A DNA stretch of 64,000 bases, taken from contig CAJOND010000038.1 in assembly GCA_905236675.1 (NCBI GenBank), positions 1-64,000 of the forward strand, given 5' to 3'. Each line of letters opens with the position of its first letter. Positions within the stretch are counted from its first letter, which is position 1. The notes beneath the pieces were generated by a model. That model was not told the DNA's origin. It did not search any database and was given only the letters and a program-made list of their open reading frames with translations. This DNA is from Candidatus Rifleibacteriota bacterium. Its GTDB lineage: Bacteria; Muiribacteriota; Ozemobacteria; Ozemobacterales; Ozemobacteraceae. Below are positions 45,610-54,650 of this stretch, in pieces. A program made the position numbers and the translations under genes.

Positions 45610-46105
45610 ACCTAAAAAAATATTAATTATATCTCAAATCTTTTTCTCCACAGAAGATAAAGATTACAAAATCAAAGAAAGTATTGTTAAACTTGCAGAA
45701 CAAGGTCACGATATAAGCATCATTGCGAGAAAAAGCTCATCTGATACTATTCCAGAAATAAAAAATACTAAATTTTATACAATTGATCAGGAAAAGTTTA
45801 GCAGTGGAAGCGAATGGTCTTATGTCTTTCAAAATATCTCCTTTATGTGGAAAGCTATAAAAATAGGTTCCGCTATACAAGGAAACTTCGATATGGTTAT
45901 AGCAACAATTCCGACTGGTTTTGCTGGTATTGCTGCAAAAATAGTAGCTGGTAAAAAAGAAGCTAAATTCTGCCTTAATATTAAAGAAAAATGGGTAGAA
46001 AGTGCCTTGGCATCTAATTATATTATTAACGGTAGTCCTGTTCATAAAGCTGCGGTCATGGTTGAAAACTGGGTTTTAAAGAATGGAACTAATATAGAAT
46101 TATAG
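45593..46105 (+). pseudogene. Glycosyltransferase (GT-B, family 4-like), N-terminal half only
   Basis: A 170-residue frame: KKILIISQIFFSTEDKDYKI, VIATIPTGFAGIAAKIVAGK and VMVENWVLKNGTNIEL match the acceptor-binding half of GT4 enzymes. A full protein is about 400 aa and would continue into the nucleotide-sugar half with an E(x7)E motif. Here it stops at 46103-46105, 10 bp before an unrelated transporter gene, with no continuation in other frames seen. It is likely a deletion remnant. The start overlaps the heparinase-like gene. Confidence 0.65.
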
Positions 46106-46115
46106 GCAATAAAAA

Positions 46116-47423
46116 ATGTCTCATAAACTCATATATATTATTTTGGCAATAATTCTAATTGTTGGTGTAGTAACAGGTCAGATTGGCTTTTTAGATTCAA
46201 AAAAAGATTCTGGCAAAGGCTCGGTCTATTACCTAAACTTTAAGCCTGAGCAAGACAAGGAATGGCAAGAACTTGCAAAATTCTATACTAAGAAGACAGG
46301 AGTTCCTGTTGTAGTTGTTACTGCCGCTTCTGGCCAATATATGACTACTTTGGCAGCAGAATTAAGCAAAATAAATGCTCCAACCTTATTTCAAATTCAA
46401 GGTCCTTCAACATTAAACGGTAAAGAAAGTTTCTGTTATAATCTATCAGATTCTAATATTTTCAAAGAACTCACCGATGAAGCTTACACATTAAAATCTA
46501 ACGATGGAAAAATATGCGGTATTGCTTATGCTATTGAATCTTATGGATTGATTGCAAATTTAAAACTATTAGCAAAAGCAGGCTATACAAAAAATGATAT
46601 TAAATCTTTCAATGATTTGAAAAAGATTGCAGAAGATATTACTGCACACCAGAAAGAATTAGGTTTTGCTGCTTTTTGTTCGTCAGGTATGGATAACTCT
46701 TCCAACTGGCGTTTTACTACTCATCTTGCCAATATGCCTTTATATTATGAATACAAAGATAAAAACATTTCTATTGAAGAAAAGCTCGATGGCAAATATT
46801 TAAACAATTATAAAGCAGTCTGGGATTTGTATATAAATAACAGCACTTGCGAACCAAAAGAAATCTCAGCTAAAACAGCTGATGACGCAAGGAATGAATT
46901 TCTTTCTCAAAAAGCTGTTTTTTATCAGAACGGCTCTTGGGAATTTGCTAGTCTTGTTTCTGATAAAGCTTTTAAAGCAGAAGACATAGCCATGCTGCCA
47001 ATATTCATAGGTGCTGGTGATGAAACCAAACAAGGTTTATGTACTGGAACAGAAAACTTCTGGTGTGTAAATCAGAAATCTTCAAAATCAGATATAGAAG
47101 CAACTTTAGATTTCATTAACTGGTGTGTTACTTCTGAAGAAGGAACGAAAGCTATGGCTGAAAAAATGAAATTTGTTATTCCTTTTAAGAAAGCTCTGAA
47201 ATCAGATAATATTTTTGTAATACAGAATGACAACTACTCAAAAGAAGGGAAAGTGCCTGTTGCCTGGTCGTTTACAACGATTCCATCTCAAGAATGGAAA
47301 AATATGCTTAATACAAAATTGATTCAGTATGCAGCTAATCAGACAGAAGAAAACTGGAAACAAGTATCTGATGCTTTTGTAAACAATTGGGAATATGAGT
47401 ATAAATTAGCAAACGGTTTATAA
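46116..47423 (+). CDS. ABC transporter sugar-type substrate-binding protein
   Basis: A 435-residue extracellular solute-binding protein (family 1 type) with a hydrophobic front (LIYIILAIILIVGVVTGQIG) but no lipobox Cys. The body has YYLNFKPEQDKEWQELAKFY, YAIESYGLIANLKLLAKAGY and QNGSWEFASLVSD, as in carbohydrate-binding proteins. No permease or ATPase gene is next to it, so it is an orphan or works with a distant transporter. It sits right after a truncated glycosyltransferase, so the left junction may be a deletion scar. Confidence 0.85.
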   Translation: MSHKLIYIILAIILIVGVVTGQIGFLDSKKDSGKGSVYYLNFKPEQDKEWQELAKFYTKKTGVPVVVVTAASGQYMTTLAAELSKINAPTLFQIQGPSTLNGKESFCYNLSDSNIFKELTDEAYTLKSNDGKICGIAYAIESYGLIANLKLLAKAGYTKNDIKSFNDLKKIAEDITAHQKELGFAAFCSSGMDNSSNWRFTTHLANMPLYYEYKDKNISIEEKLDGKYLNNYKAVWDLYINNSTCEPKEISAKTADDARNEFLSQKAVFYQNGSWEFASLVSDKAFKAEDIAMLPIFIGAGDETKQGLCTGTENFWCVNQKSSKSDIEATLDFINWCVTSEEGTKAMAEKMKFVIPFKKALKSDNIFVIQNDNYSKEGKVPVAWSFTTIPSQEWKNMLNTKLIQYAANQTEENWKQVSDAFVNNWEYEYKLANGL

Positions 47424-47533
47424 TAGAATAAAAAGCCAAAACTTAATAATTAATCAGATTGCTTATAATTGATAAAAATCAATGACTAAACTATTGCAAA
47501 TAAATCAAATAAGAATTAATTTGTATTTTTAGC

Positions 47534-50257
47534 ATGACTCAAACAAATCTTACGCCCCAAACAAAAGAAATAATATCTCGTCTTTATAGTTCCAACGAAT
47601 ATAATAAAAGAGAAGCCATTTATAGAATTCTCTTTGATAGACGTACTGATTTGTTACCAGAATTAAAAAAAGCAGTTAAATACGAAAAAAATGAAAGTAT
47701 TGCTGTCTTTATGGTTCAGGTGTGTATCACTCTGACTAGTTTTCCTCGAGATTCAGCAATGGAAAAGCGAATCTTGGAAATATTGCAATATGAAGAAGGA
47801 GGCAAAGTTAATGATTTAGCCCCTTCTATGTGGAAATATCTGGAGAATTCCGCAACTAGCCAAATGATTATAGCTATATTGGCTTTTATGGGAAATTCAA
47901 TACCAGCTAATTCTTATGATTTTATTGAAATGTGTCTTACTCATCCTGACCCTGAAATTCGAGCAATGGTTTGTGAAAAAGCCATAAAAAGCGGCCGTCC
48001 TAGTCATTTCGCTTATGTTTTAAATCTTGTTGCAGATAAAGACCCTATAGTTGCTCAAACAGCCTTTATGGCAATAAAAAACCTTCCAGAAATTGAACTT
48101 TCTATAATTTTAGACTATGCCCTAGGTTCACCAGATGAATGGGTATTGAATACAGTTGCACCATTTCTCCCTAATTTGATAACCAATAATCTTCGGTCAG
48201 TTATATCAAAAGTTCAGTATCACTCTAATCAGAATGTTGCTCGTAAAGCTAGAGAAGCATTAAAAATACTAGATGCTATTCCCTATGTAACAAAACGTTC
48301 TTTAAAAGATCATGATGAAGCAGAGAAACGCAAAGCTGAAGAAAAAGAAAAACAGCATAAAGAAGAACAAATTGAAGAAGGCAAAAAACTTTCTTTAAAA
48401 GAACAGCTTGAACAAAAGAGAAAAGAGCAGGAAGAAAAAGATAGAATAATACGAGAAGCAAATGAAGCTTTAGACAAAGAACTAGCAGAAATGGACAGCT
48501 CTGAAATAGAAGATTTTGCTAAGTCTATGGATAATTACGACAAAGTTCTCCCTGTAGAAGAAAAAGTATTATCTGAAAATTCAAATGAATTACCTGAAGA
48601 AAAAAGCTTTGTTGAAAATCTGGATTTTTCTATCGAATCAGATGCTTTGTCTGGAATTAATGAAGATTCTGCAAAAGAAGCAGTATCAGATATAAAGACT
48701 GTAGAACAAATAAGGCAGCAGGAAGACGAAAAAGTTTTCTTAGAAGCTATTGCAGCAGTAAAAGAAAAGGAAGAAAAGTTCGAAGAACCAATACAAAATT
48801 ATAAACCATCTGAAGAAGTTAAAAGTGATTCTGAATTAAATAATACAGATAACAATAATACTGAATTTGTTAGCTTAGAAAATACTGAAGTAACCCAAGA
48901 ACCAGTTGAATTATCCAATATTGATAATATGTTAAATGATCAGGAAAACTTATTTAAACCAGACCAACAACCAAATATACAACCACAGACCGACATACAA
49001 GCAAACAATCAAATAGCTTCTTCCAATAATGAAAGCAATCAAGACGATACAAATATATCTGATGAATCTTTACAAAAAGCTTTACTAGAAAGCGAAACAG
49101 ATTCAATAAATTTTGAAAATGCATCTCAGTTTTTGGATGCAGATTCCTTAGATTTAGGAACCTTTGACAACAGTAATAATAGTGATTCAAACTTAAACTT
49201 AGAAACGGTAGATTTCAATCTTGATGACGCTCTACAAAATTTAGACGATATAAAAGTTGACGAAGTAGATCTTTCATCAATAGACCTTGCATCTGAAGCA
49301 AAAACTATAAAAAATAGTGAAAAAATATTGAAAGAAACTGTTAAAGAAGCTATAAATGAAGCTGAAGTAGAATCTAATCAAAATAAGACAGAAACAAAAG
49401 AACAGTATTCTACAGATTTACCAAACAAAAACCAGCTTAATACTGTTAATAAGGTTCAGAATCAAAACAAATCAACAAATGAATCTCAGACAAATATATC
49501 TACGACAGTATCCGTGCCTTCGAGCACAAAAGATATTTTTGAAAAATATCCGTCTTTTTTAACCGATCCTTTATTGGAAGTTTTTAAAGCTTCAAATAAT
49601 GAAACAAAGCTTAAAGCAATAGATAAAGTTCTTAACAATCTCACTGCTTTTCTTAATATATGTTTTTTGCAATCTTCTATGTATTATGCTCAAGAATCCG
49701 AAATGCTTACGAAGAGTATAAAAGATTGTATTAAAGGATATCTGACAGGGCCTTCTGCCATAAGATGTCTCCATAATTTTATTCTAGCAATGAAAGCCGT
49801 TAGAGAAAGCAAAGTCTTTTTTACTTTTCCACTTTCAAAAATAATGGGTAATTCTCAGGATGAAACTAATCCACTTATGCTTATGAGAGAATTAAAAGAA
49901 TATTTGAAAGAACCGGAAGAACCTTTAGACGAAAGTGTTCCTCAAGCAATAGACGGATTGATAGAGATTTTGAAAGGGGTCAGATGCATTACCACCAATA
50001 CTTTAGTAATGCGTGCACCCAAAGGAGCTAAATTACCTTATGCAGATCTGAGCGGCCCTTTGGCAAAAGCTCTGCCTTCAGAAAAAAGACCTTCTATGGA
50101 TTTACCAGTTGGAGAAATAGTTTTAATTTCAACTGATGGAGCAGAAGCTTTTGGTCTTTTCCCATTCTTCAAATATCAAAAAAAGAAAATCCTTTATACT
50201 ATTCCGACAAAAGAAGAACTAGCAACTTTTTATGAACGACTTGAAATTACTCCTTAA
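47534..50257 (+). CDS. Large HEAT-repeat protein with long acidic disordered middle
   Basis: A 907-residue protein. Residues 1-255 are HEAT-like helical repeats (NEYNKREAIYRILFDRRTDL, HPDPEIRAMVCEKAIKSGRP). About 260-680 is charged, rich in Glu, Lys, Asn and Gln, and probably disordered with coiled-coil parts. Residues 685-907 are again folded and helical (KDIFEKYPSFLTDPLLEVFK, KGYLTGPSAIRCLHNFI, DLPVGEIVLISTDGAEAFGL). No catalytic motif and no signal peptide are seen. It probably acts as a cytoplasmic scaffold. Three further genes on this strand carry TPR or transglutaminase domains. Confidence 0.75.
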   Translation: MTQTNLTPQTKEIISRLYSSNEYNKREAIYRILFDRRTDLLPELKKAVKYEKNESIAVFMVQVCITLTSFPRDSAMEKRILEILQYEEGGKVNDLAPSMWKYLENSATSQMIIAILAFMGNSIPANSYDFIEMCLTHPDPEIRAMVCEKAIKSGRPSHFAYVLNLVADKDPIVAQTAFMAIKNLPEIELSIILDYALGSPDEWVLNTVAPFLPNLITNNLRSVISKVQYHSNQNVARKAREALKILDAIPYVTKRSLKDHDEAEKRKAEEKEKQHKEEQIEEGKKLSLKEQLEQKRKEQEEKDRIIREANEALDKELAEMDSSEIEDFAKSMDNYDKVLPVEEKVLSENSNELPEEKSFVENLDFSIESDALSGINEDSAKEAVSDIKTVEQIRQQEDEKVFLEAIAAVKEKEEKFEEPIQNYKPSEEVKSDSELNNTDNNNTEFVSLENTEVTQEPVELSNIDNMLNDQENLFKPDQQPNIQPQTDIQANNQIASSNNESNQDDTNISDESLQKALLESETDSINFENASQFLDADSLDLGTFDNSNNSDSNLNLETVDFNLDDALQNLDDIKVDEVDLSSIDLASEAKTIKNSEKILKETVKEAINEAEVESNQNKTETKEQYSTDLPNKNQLNTVNKVQNQNKSTNESQTNISTTVSVPSSTKDIFEKYPSFLTDPLLEVFKASNNETKLKAIDKVLNNLTAFLNICFLQSSMYYAQESEMLTKSIKDCIKGYLTGPSAIRCLHNFILAMKAVRESKVFFTFPLSKIMGNSQDETNPLMLMRELKEYLKEPEEPLDESVPQAIDGLIEILKGVRCITTNTLVMRAPKGAKLPYADLSGPLAKALPSEKRPSMDLPVGEIVLISTDGAEAFGLFPFFKYQKKKILYTIPTKEELATFYERLEITP

Positions 50258-50301
50258 CACATGATTAGACTTTTTAATAATCAATATGGTAAAATAATAA
50301 T

Positions 50302-52020
50302 ATGAAAAGAATAGCATCAATATTATCATTGTTTTGTCTGTTACATTCAGCTACTTATGCAGATAATTGGCTTGATTCTTTCGATTTTAGCCATCAAAAA
50401 TCTGCAACCTATAAAGCTGCTTCATTAAATTTTCCAGAAGTAGAAGAATATGGAGAGCCGTCAATTGAAGATTATAATTCGGCAGTAACATTGAATAATC
50501 AAGCTATTGAAGCTATGAACTCCAACAACCAAGAAGAAGCAGTTGAACTTCTGGAACGTGCTGTTTCCATAGCTCCTGGCTCAAAAGGATTTCGTAAAAA
50601 TTACTTAATTGCCTTAAATAAAGCTAAACAAAACGAAAAACTTATCGAACAATCACTAATTCAGTTAAGTTTAGAACCAGAAGACCATAAAACCGCTTAT
50701 TTAATAGGTTTAACTTATTTAAATGATTTAAAGGAAAATGAATTAGCTGCTGATTATTTCTCCTATGCATTAAAATATGCTCCTGATGATTCTAATTATG
50801 CTTTAGCTTTAATTACTGCGCTGGAAAATACAGGCAAATATAATGACTCTGTTTTTGAGCTTCTTTTAAAGTATGCTCCTAAAATAAACGATTCTTACCC
50901 TTATTATCTTTTGGGGCTTAAATATTTAGATCATGATAATTACTCAAAAGCTATAAAAGCTTTTTCTGCTGCTAAAAAGTTCGATAAAAAAGGTTATTCT
51001 TACCATGCTTTTGTTAGAGCAGCTTTTTATAGCGGAAACATAAACGGACTCGAAGCGATTGCTAAAGAATCATTAGATAAATTTCCCAATGATAAAAATA
51101 CTAACAGCACTAGAAAAATTTATAATTCATTAAAAGATTCTGAATTTAAACTCAAAGAACACATAAATTTAAAACTTAAAGGAGCATCTTCTTTAAAAGA
51201 GCTTAATTTTTATATAAGACCTGTTACTGATTTCTTTGATCATCAAAAAGTTAAAATTCTATCCACAGTGTTAATTTCCAAAGGGAAAAAATTAAGTGTA
51301 ACTCCTACTGAGGGTACTGATGGAGCTTTAATAATAAATGTTCCTAGCTCAATGTGGAGTACCGAAATTGTTTTAGAAATTGATTATGATATAAAAATGA
51401 AAGCATTATATTCTGCATTTTTCGATGAAGGTAACCCACCTGACATAGATGAAATAAAAAAAGATATAAAATTTGATCTCGATGATAGCCGCTTAGAAAT
51501 GCTTGCTAATTTTTTAGATAATCAAATTTTAGAAGATTCTCAAGATCTGGACTCATATCAGGAGTTATTCGTTGCAAAAGCTTCTACAGCAGTATCAAAA
51601 GGTCTGAAATATCTTGAAAATGGAATAGATAACTCTGTAACTTGGGCTTTAGACAATTTAAACAAATGTGACTGCACTGAATATTCCAGATTATTAACAG
51701 CTCTATGTTTAAAAAGAGGTATACCTGCCCGACTGGTAACGGGTTTCTTGATTAAACCAGATTTAATAAATAAAGAAACTTCTATTGGTCATGAATGGTG
51801 TGAGATTTATCTGCAAGGAAAAGGCTGGACTCCTGTTGATGCTACTTTGCAATCTACAATGCATAGAGCATATAATAAAAACATACTTAACGATCAGGTT
51901 TTCTTTGATTATCCTTACAAACATGAAAAAACCAGAATAGGCATAGACTACACTGCTAAAAACTCAGATGTAAGTGTTTCTATAGAAAACAGCTATAAAG
52001 TTTATAATTTCAAAAATTAA
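50302..52020 (+). CDS. Secreted TPR-transglutaminase-like protein
   Basis: A 572-residue protein with a signal peptide (ending HSATYADN), TPR-like repeats at about 60-260, a beta-rich linker, and a transglutaminase-like domain. The catalytic triad is visible: Cys458 (CDCTEYSRLLTALCLKRGIP), His497 (GHEWCEIYL) and Asp513 (TPVDATL). Such domains act as peptidases or crosslinkers at the cell surface; which applies here cannot be told. The next gene (Nif3-like) starts 15 bp later, so they are co-transcribed. No damage is seen. Confidence 0.85.
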   Translation: MKRIASILSLFCLLHSATYADNWLDSFDFSHQKSATYKAASLNFPEVEEYGEPSIEDYNSAVTLNNQAIEAMNSNNQEEAVELLERAVSIAPGSKGFRKNYLIALNKAKQNEKLIEQSLIQLSLEPEDHKTAYLIGLTYLNDLKENELAADYFSYALKYAPDDSNYALALITALENTGKYNDSVFELLLKYAPKINDSYPYYLLGLKYLDHDNYSKAIKAFSAAKKFDKKGYSYHAFVRAAFYSGNINGLEAIAKESLDKFPNDKNTNSTRKIYNSLKDSEFKLKEHINLKLKGASSLKELNFYIRPVTDFFDHQKVKILSTVLISKGKKLSVTPTEGTDGALIINVPSSMWSTEIVLEIDYDIKMKALYSAFFDEGNPPDIDEIKKDIKFDLDDSRLEMLANFLDNQILEDSQDLDSYQELFVAKASTAVSKGLKYLENGIDNSVTWALDNLNKCDCTEYSRLLTALCLKRGIPARLVTGFLIKPDLINKETSIGHEWCEIYLQGKGWTPVDATLQSTMHRAYNKNILNDQVFFDYPYKHEKTRIGIDYTAKNSDVSVSIENSYKVYNFKN

Positions 52021-52035
52021 AAAGGAACTCTATTT

Positions 52036-52803
52036 ATGGTTGCACGTAAAGAAATAGTAAAATTTCTGAAGCATTTGTTCGAAGAAGTTAATTTTCCTGA
52101 TTTCTCATATAATGGGCTTCAAGTTGAAGGCAGAGATGAAGTTACAAAGATAGTAGCAGGAGTAGATGCGACAATACCATTTTTTGAAAAAGCCAAAGAA
52201 TGTGGTGGAGATTTTGCTTTTGTTCATCACGGTCTTTTTTGGAAAGGTGCAGAATGGAGTCGAATCGACCGAATCAATAAAAAAATCTTTAAAACTTTAT
52301 TAGATGCTGACTTGAATCTTTTTGCCATGCATCTACCGTTGGATGCTCATCCAGAAATAGGAAACAATGCTGTTATTGCTAAGTTATTAGATGCTGAAAA
52401 AATAGCACCTTTCGGACTATGCAAAGGAAACCCTGTTGGTTTTATTGCAAAATTTGAAAAACCTATTTCTATTGATGAACTAAAAGACAGAATTGAAAAA
52501 AAAGTAGCTAAGATAAATAATCATCTAGATTTTGGAAAGAAAAATATTCAAACAATCGGCATCGTTTCTGGAGGAGGTTGGAATTCTGTTCTAGAACCAG
52601 CAGTTTATAACGGAGAAGTTGACGTTATATTTACTGGTGAAATACAACATCAAGGTGTTCCACAATACAGAGACAGAGAAATACATCTTATTTCTGCAGG
52701 TCATTATGCTACAGAAACTTTCGGAGCTAATGAAGTTGGCAAATTGCTGTCAAAAGAATTTGGACTTCCATATGAATTCATTAATCTTCCAACAGGATTA
52801 TAA
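52036..52803 (+). CDS. Nif3-like dinuclear metal centre protein
   Basis: A 255-residue Nif3/YbgI family protein. DFAFVHHGLFWKG, FAMHLPLDAHPEIGNNAVIA, GEIQHQGVPQ and HYATETFGANEVGKLL give the metal ligands of the hexameric dinuclear-metal proteins. It is widely conserved and has been proposed as a GTP cyclohydrolase-like enzyme or a metal chaperone; no function is firm. AAAGGA lies upstream of the ATG. The gene is intact and of normal length. Confidence 0.93.
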   Translation: MVARKEIVKFLKHLFEEVNFPDFSYNGLQVEGRDEVTKIVAGVDATIPFFEKAKECGGDFAFVHHGLFWKGAEWSRIDRINKKIFKTLLDADLNLFAMHLPLDAHPEIGNNAVIAKLLDAEKIAPFGLCKGNPVGFIAKFEKPISIDELKDRIEKKVAKINNHLDFGKKNIQTIGIVSGGGWNSVLEPAVYNGEVDVIFTGEIQHQGVPQYRDREIHLISAGHYATETFGANEVGKLLSKEFGLPYEFINLPTGL

Positions 52804-52943
52804 TATTTGGAAAAAATTCTAAGTTGTTTTCGGTAAAAAACTTAATAAATTGATATTTTTATTATTATTAAGTTAGAATAATAGGACGATATATTGATTA
52901 TTAGCTTCTAAAAAGCTCAGATTATATTTTGGAGATGCATGAA

Positions 52944-54620
52944 GTGTTTTATTTTAAGAAACGAAGATCCTTGCGAAATTTGAAGAAACTAATTCCTGCT
53001 ATGCTTTTGGGACTTAGCTGTAGTGCATTTGCAGCAAGCAACTTGATTCCACCATTGATGGAACAAGGGATGAAAAACTATACAGAAAAGAAATACAAAG
53101 CAGCGGCGGATTATTTAGGTCAGGTTGTTGATATTGATCCAGAACATTCTCAAGCTAGATACTATCTTGTATATAGTTTGGCTCTATCTGGAAATAACGA
53201 GCTGGCATTGAAACATGCAGAAATACTTGCGAGAAAATTTCCAAAAGATGCTTCTTATAAAACATTGGTAAGTCAAATAAAGGCAGAATTGGAAAAGCAA
53301 CCCTCCAACAAGATTATTTCTTCAGAAACCTCATACACTGGAAACATAAAAAAAGAAGTTATGATTGGTGGTTATAAATCTCTAGATAAAAATTCAGAAA
53401 TGAGAGAACCCAAAGTAGATTATACCCCAAGAGATATAACTCCTCCAAGACCTCCAACAGAGCTTGAAAAAGCCATTATGAAAATAGATGAAGAAAAATA
53501 TGATGAAGCTGAAAAAATGTTAAAAGCATTAATAGAAAAAAATGATAAAGATGCTGGAGCTCATCATAATCTCGGTGTTGTATATATGAGCAAAAACAGA
53601 TATGCTCTTGCAGCAAAATCATTTTCTACAGCAGCAAAATTAGATGATAAAGAAGCTTTTCAAAGTTTATTCCTTTTAGCTGACTGTTTTAGAAATATGG
53701 GTGAAATAAGCAAAGCCGAAGGTGCTCTTACCAAAGCTTGTGAACTAAAAGAAGATGAATTTGCTCTTCTGAATTTAGCTCAAACAAAAATTGAGTTAGG
53801 AAAATATGAAGAAGCTGAAAATAAACTAAATAGAATATTACAAATATCTCCAAAATTTTCTGAAGCTTCTATTGCTCTCGCTCAAATTCGTATAGGACAA
53901 GGTAAGATAGAAGAAGCTTTAGAAAAAGTTAATACTGCTCTAGCTAATGGTAGTAAAGGCGAAGCCAATTATGTAAAAGGTTTAATTCTTTTAGCTAACA
54001 ATATACCTCAAGAAGCATTGGAACAGTTTGACTTAGCAATGAAAACTTCCCCATCCAATACTAAATATATTCTTGGCAGAGCTACAGCATTCCTAAAACT
54101 TTACGATTTCCCACATGCTATGGACGATGCCGTTGCTGTTTTAAATATTAATCCAAATTCAATACCAGCAATATTTGTTAAAGCAGAAGCTTTTATATTA
54201 TCTTCCTCTGAAGATCAAGCTGAAGAAGCTCTTGATGGAATCAAAAGTAAAAGTGATTTTGCAGAAGCTCACAGATTACGTGGGATGATTGCAAAACGTC
54301 GAGGAGATGACAAAACAGCTAGAGAAGAATATGATAAATATTTGAAAAAATCTGGTGGTTCACCAAGTGCAGCCTTCGAATATGCTGAATTTCTTGAAAC
54401 AGTAGATGGTGCAAAATCTGATGCAATCTCTTGTTATGAAGCTATAATAAAGAAATATCCTGGAAGTGTTTACGCTACTAGAGCAGAAGAATCAAAAGCC
54501 AGATTAAGTTCTGATTCTGATTCAGGTATAAGTCCTGATGTTGCTTTTGATGTAAATCCAGCACCTGTATTTGATGCAGCTCCAAGGAAAAATTACCGAA
54601 CAGGAAAGATGAAATACTAA
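52944..54620 (+). CDS. Exported TPR-repeat protein
   Basis: A protein of about 558 residues with a signal peptide (RSLRNLKKLIPAMLLGLSCS, cut after AFA) and many TPR units (MKNYTEKKYKAAADYLGQVV, AGAHHNLGVVYMSKNRYALA, YEEAENKLNRILQISPKFSE). GTG 52944 is chosen because GGAG lies 9 bases before it; ATG 52935 is too close to that site. The function is probably protein binding at the envelope. It precedes glmS by 30 bp and may share its transcript. Confidence 0.78.
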   Translation: MFYFKKRRSLRNLKKLIPAMLLGLSCSAFAASNLIPPLMEQGMKNYTEKKYKAAADYLGQVVDIDPEHSQARYYLVYSLALSGNNELALKHAEILARKFPKDASYKTLVSQIKAELEKQPSNKIISSETSYTGNIKKEVMIGGYKSLDKNSEMREPKVDYTPRDITPPRPPTELEKAIMKIDEEKYDEAEKMLKALIEKNDKDAGAHHNLGVVYMSKNRYALAAKSFSTAAKLDDKEAFQSLFLLADCFRNMGEISKAEGALTKACELKEDEFALLNLAQTKIELGKYEEAENKLNRILQISPKFSEASIALAQIRIGQGKIEEALEKVNTALANGSKGEANYVKGLILLANNIPQEALEQFDLAMKTSPSNTKYILGRATAFLKLYDFPHAMDDAVAVLNINPNSIPAIFVKAEAFILSSSEDQAEEALDGIKSKSDFAEAHRLRGMIAKRRGDDKTAREEYDKYLKKSGGSPSAAFEYAEFLETVDGAKSDAISCYEAIIKKYPGSVYATRAEESKARLSSDSDSGISPDVAFDVNPAPVFDAAPRKNYRTGKMKY

Positions 54621-54650
54621 ATAACCGCTGAAAGGACTTCTCTTTAGACC

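Noticed and set aside
48276-48461. Minus-strand frames within the HEAT-repeat gene (also 48954-49190)
   Set aside because: They mirror the acidic, low-complexity middle of the real protein and have no start signals.
54621-54650. glmS ribozyme upstream of glmS
   Set aside because: Only 30 bp separate it from the TPR gene, too short for the ribozyme core, and no such motif is visible.
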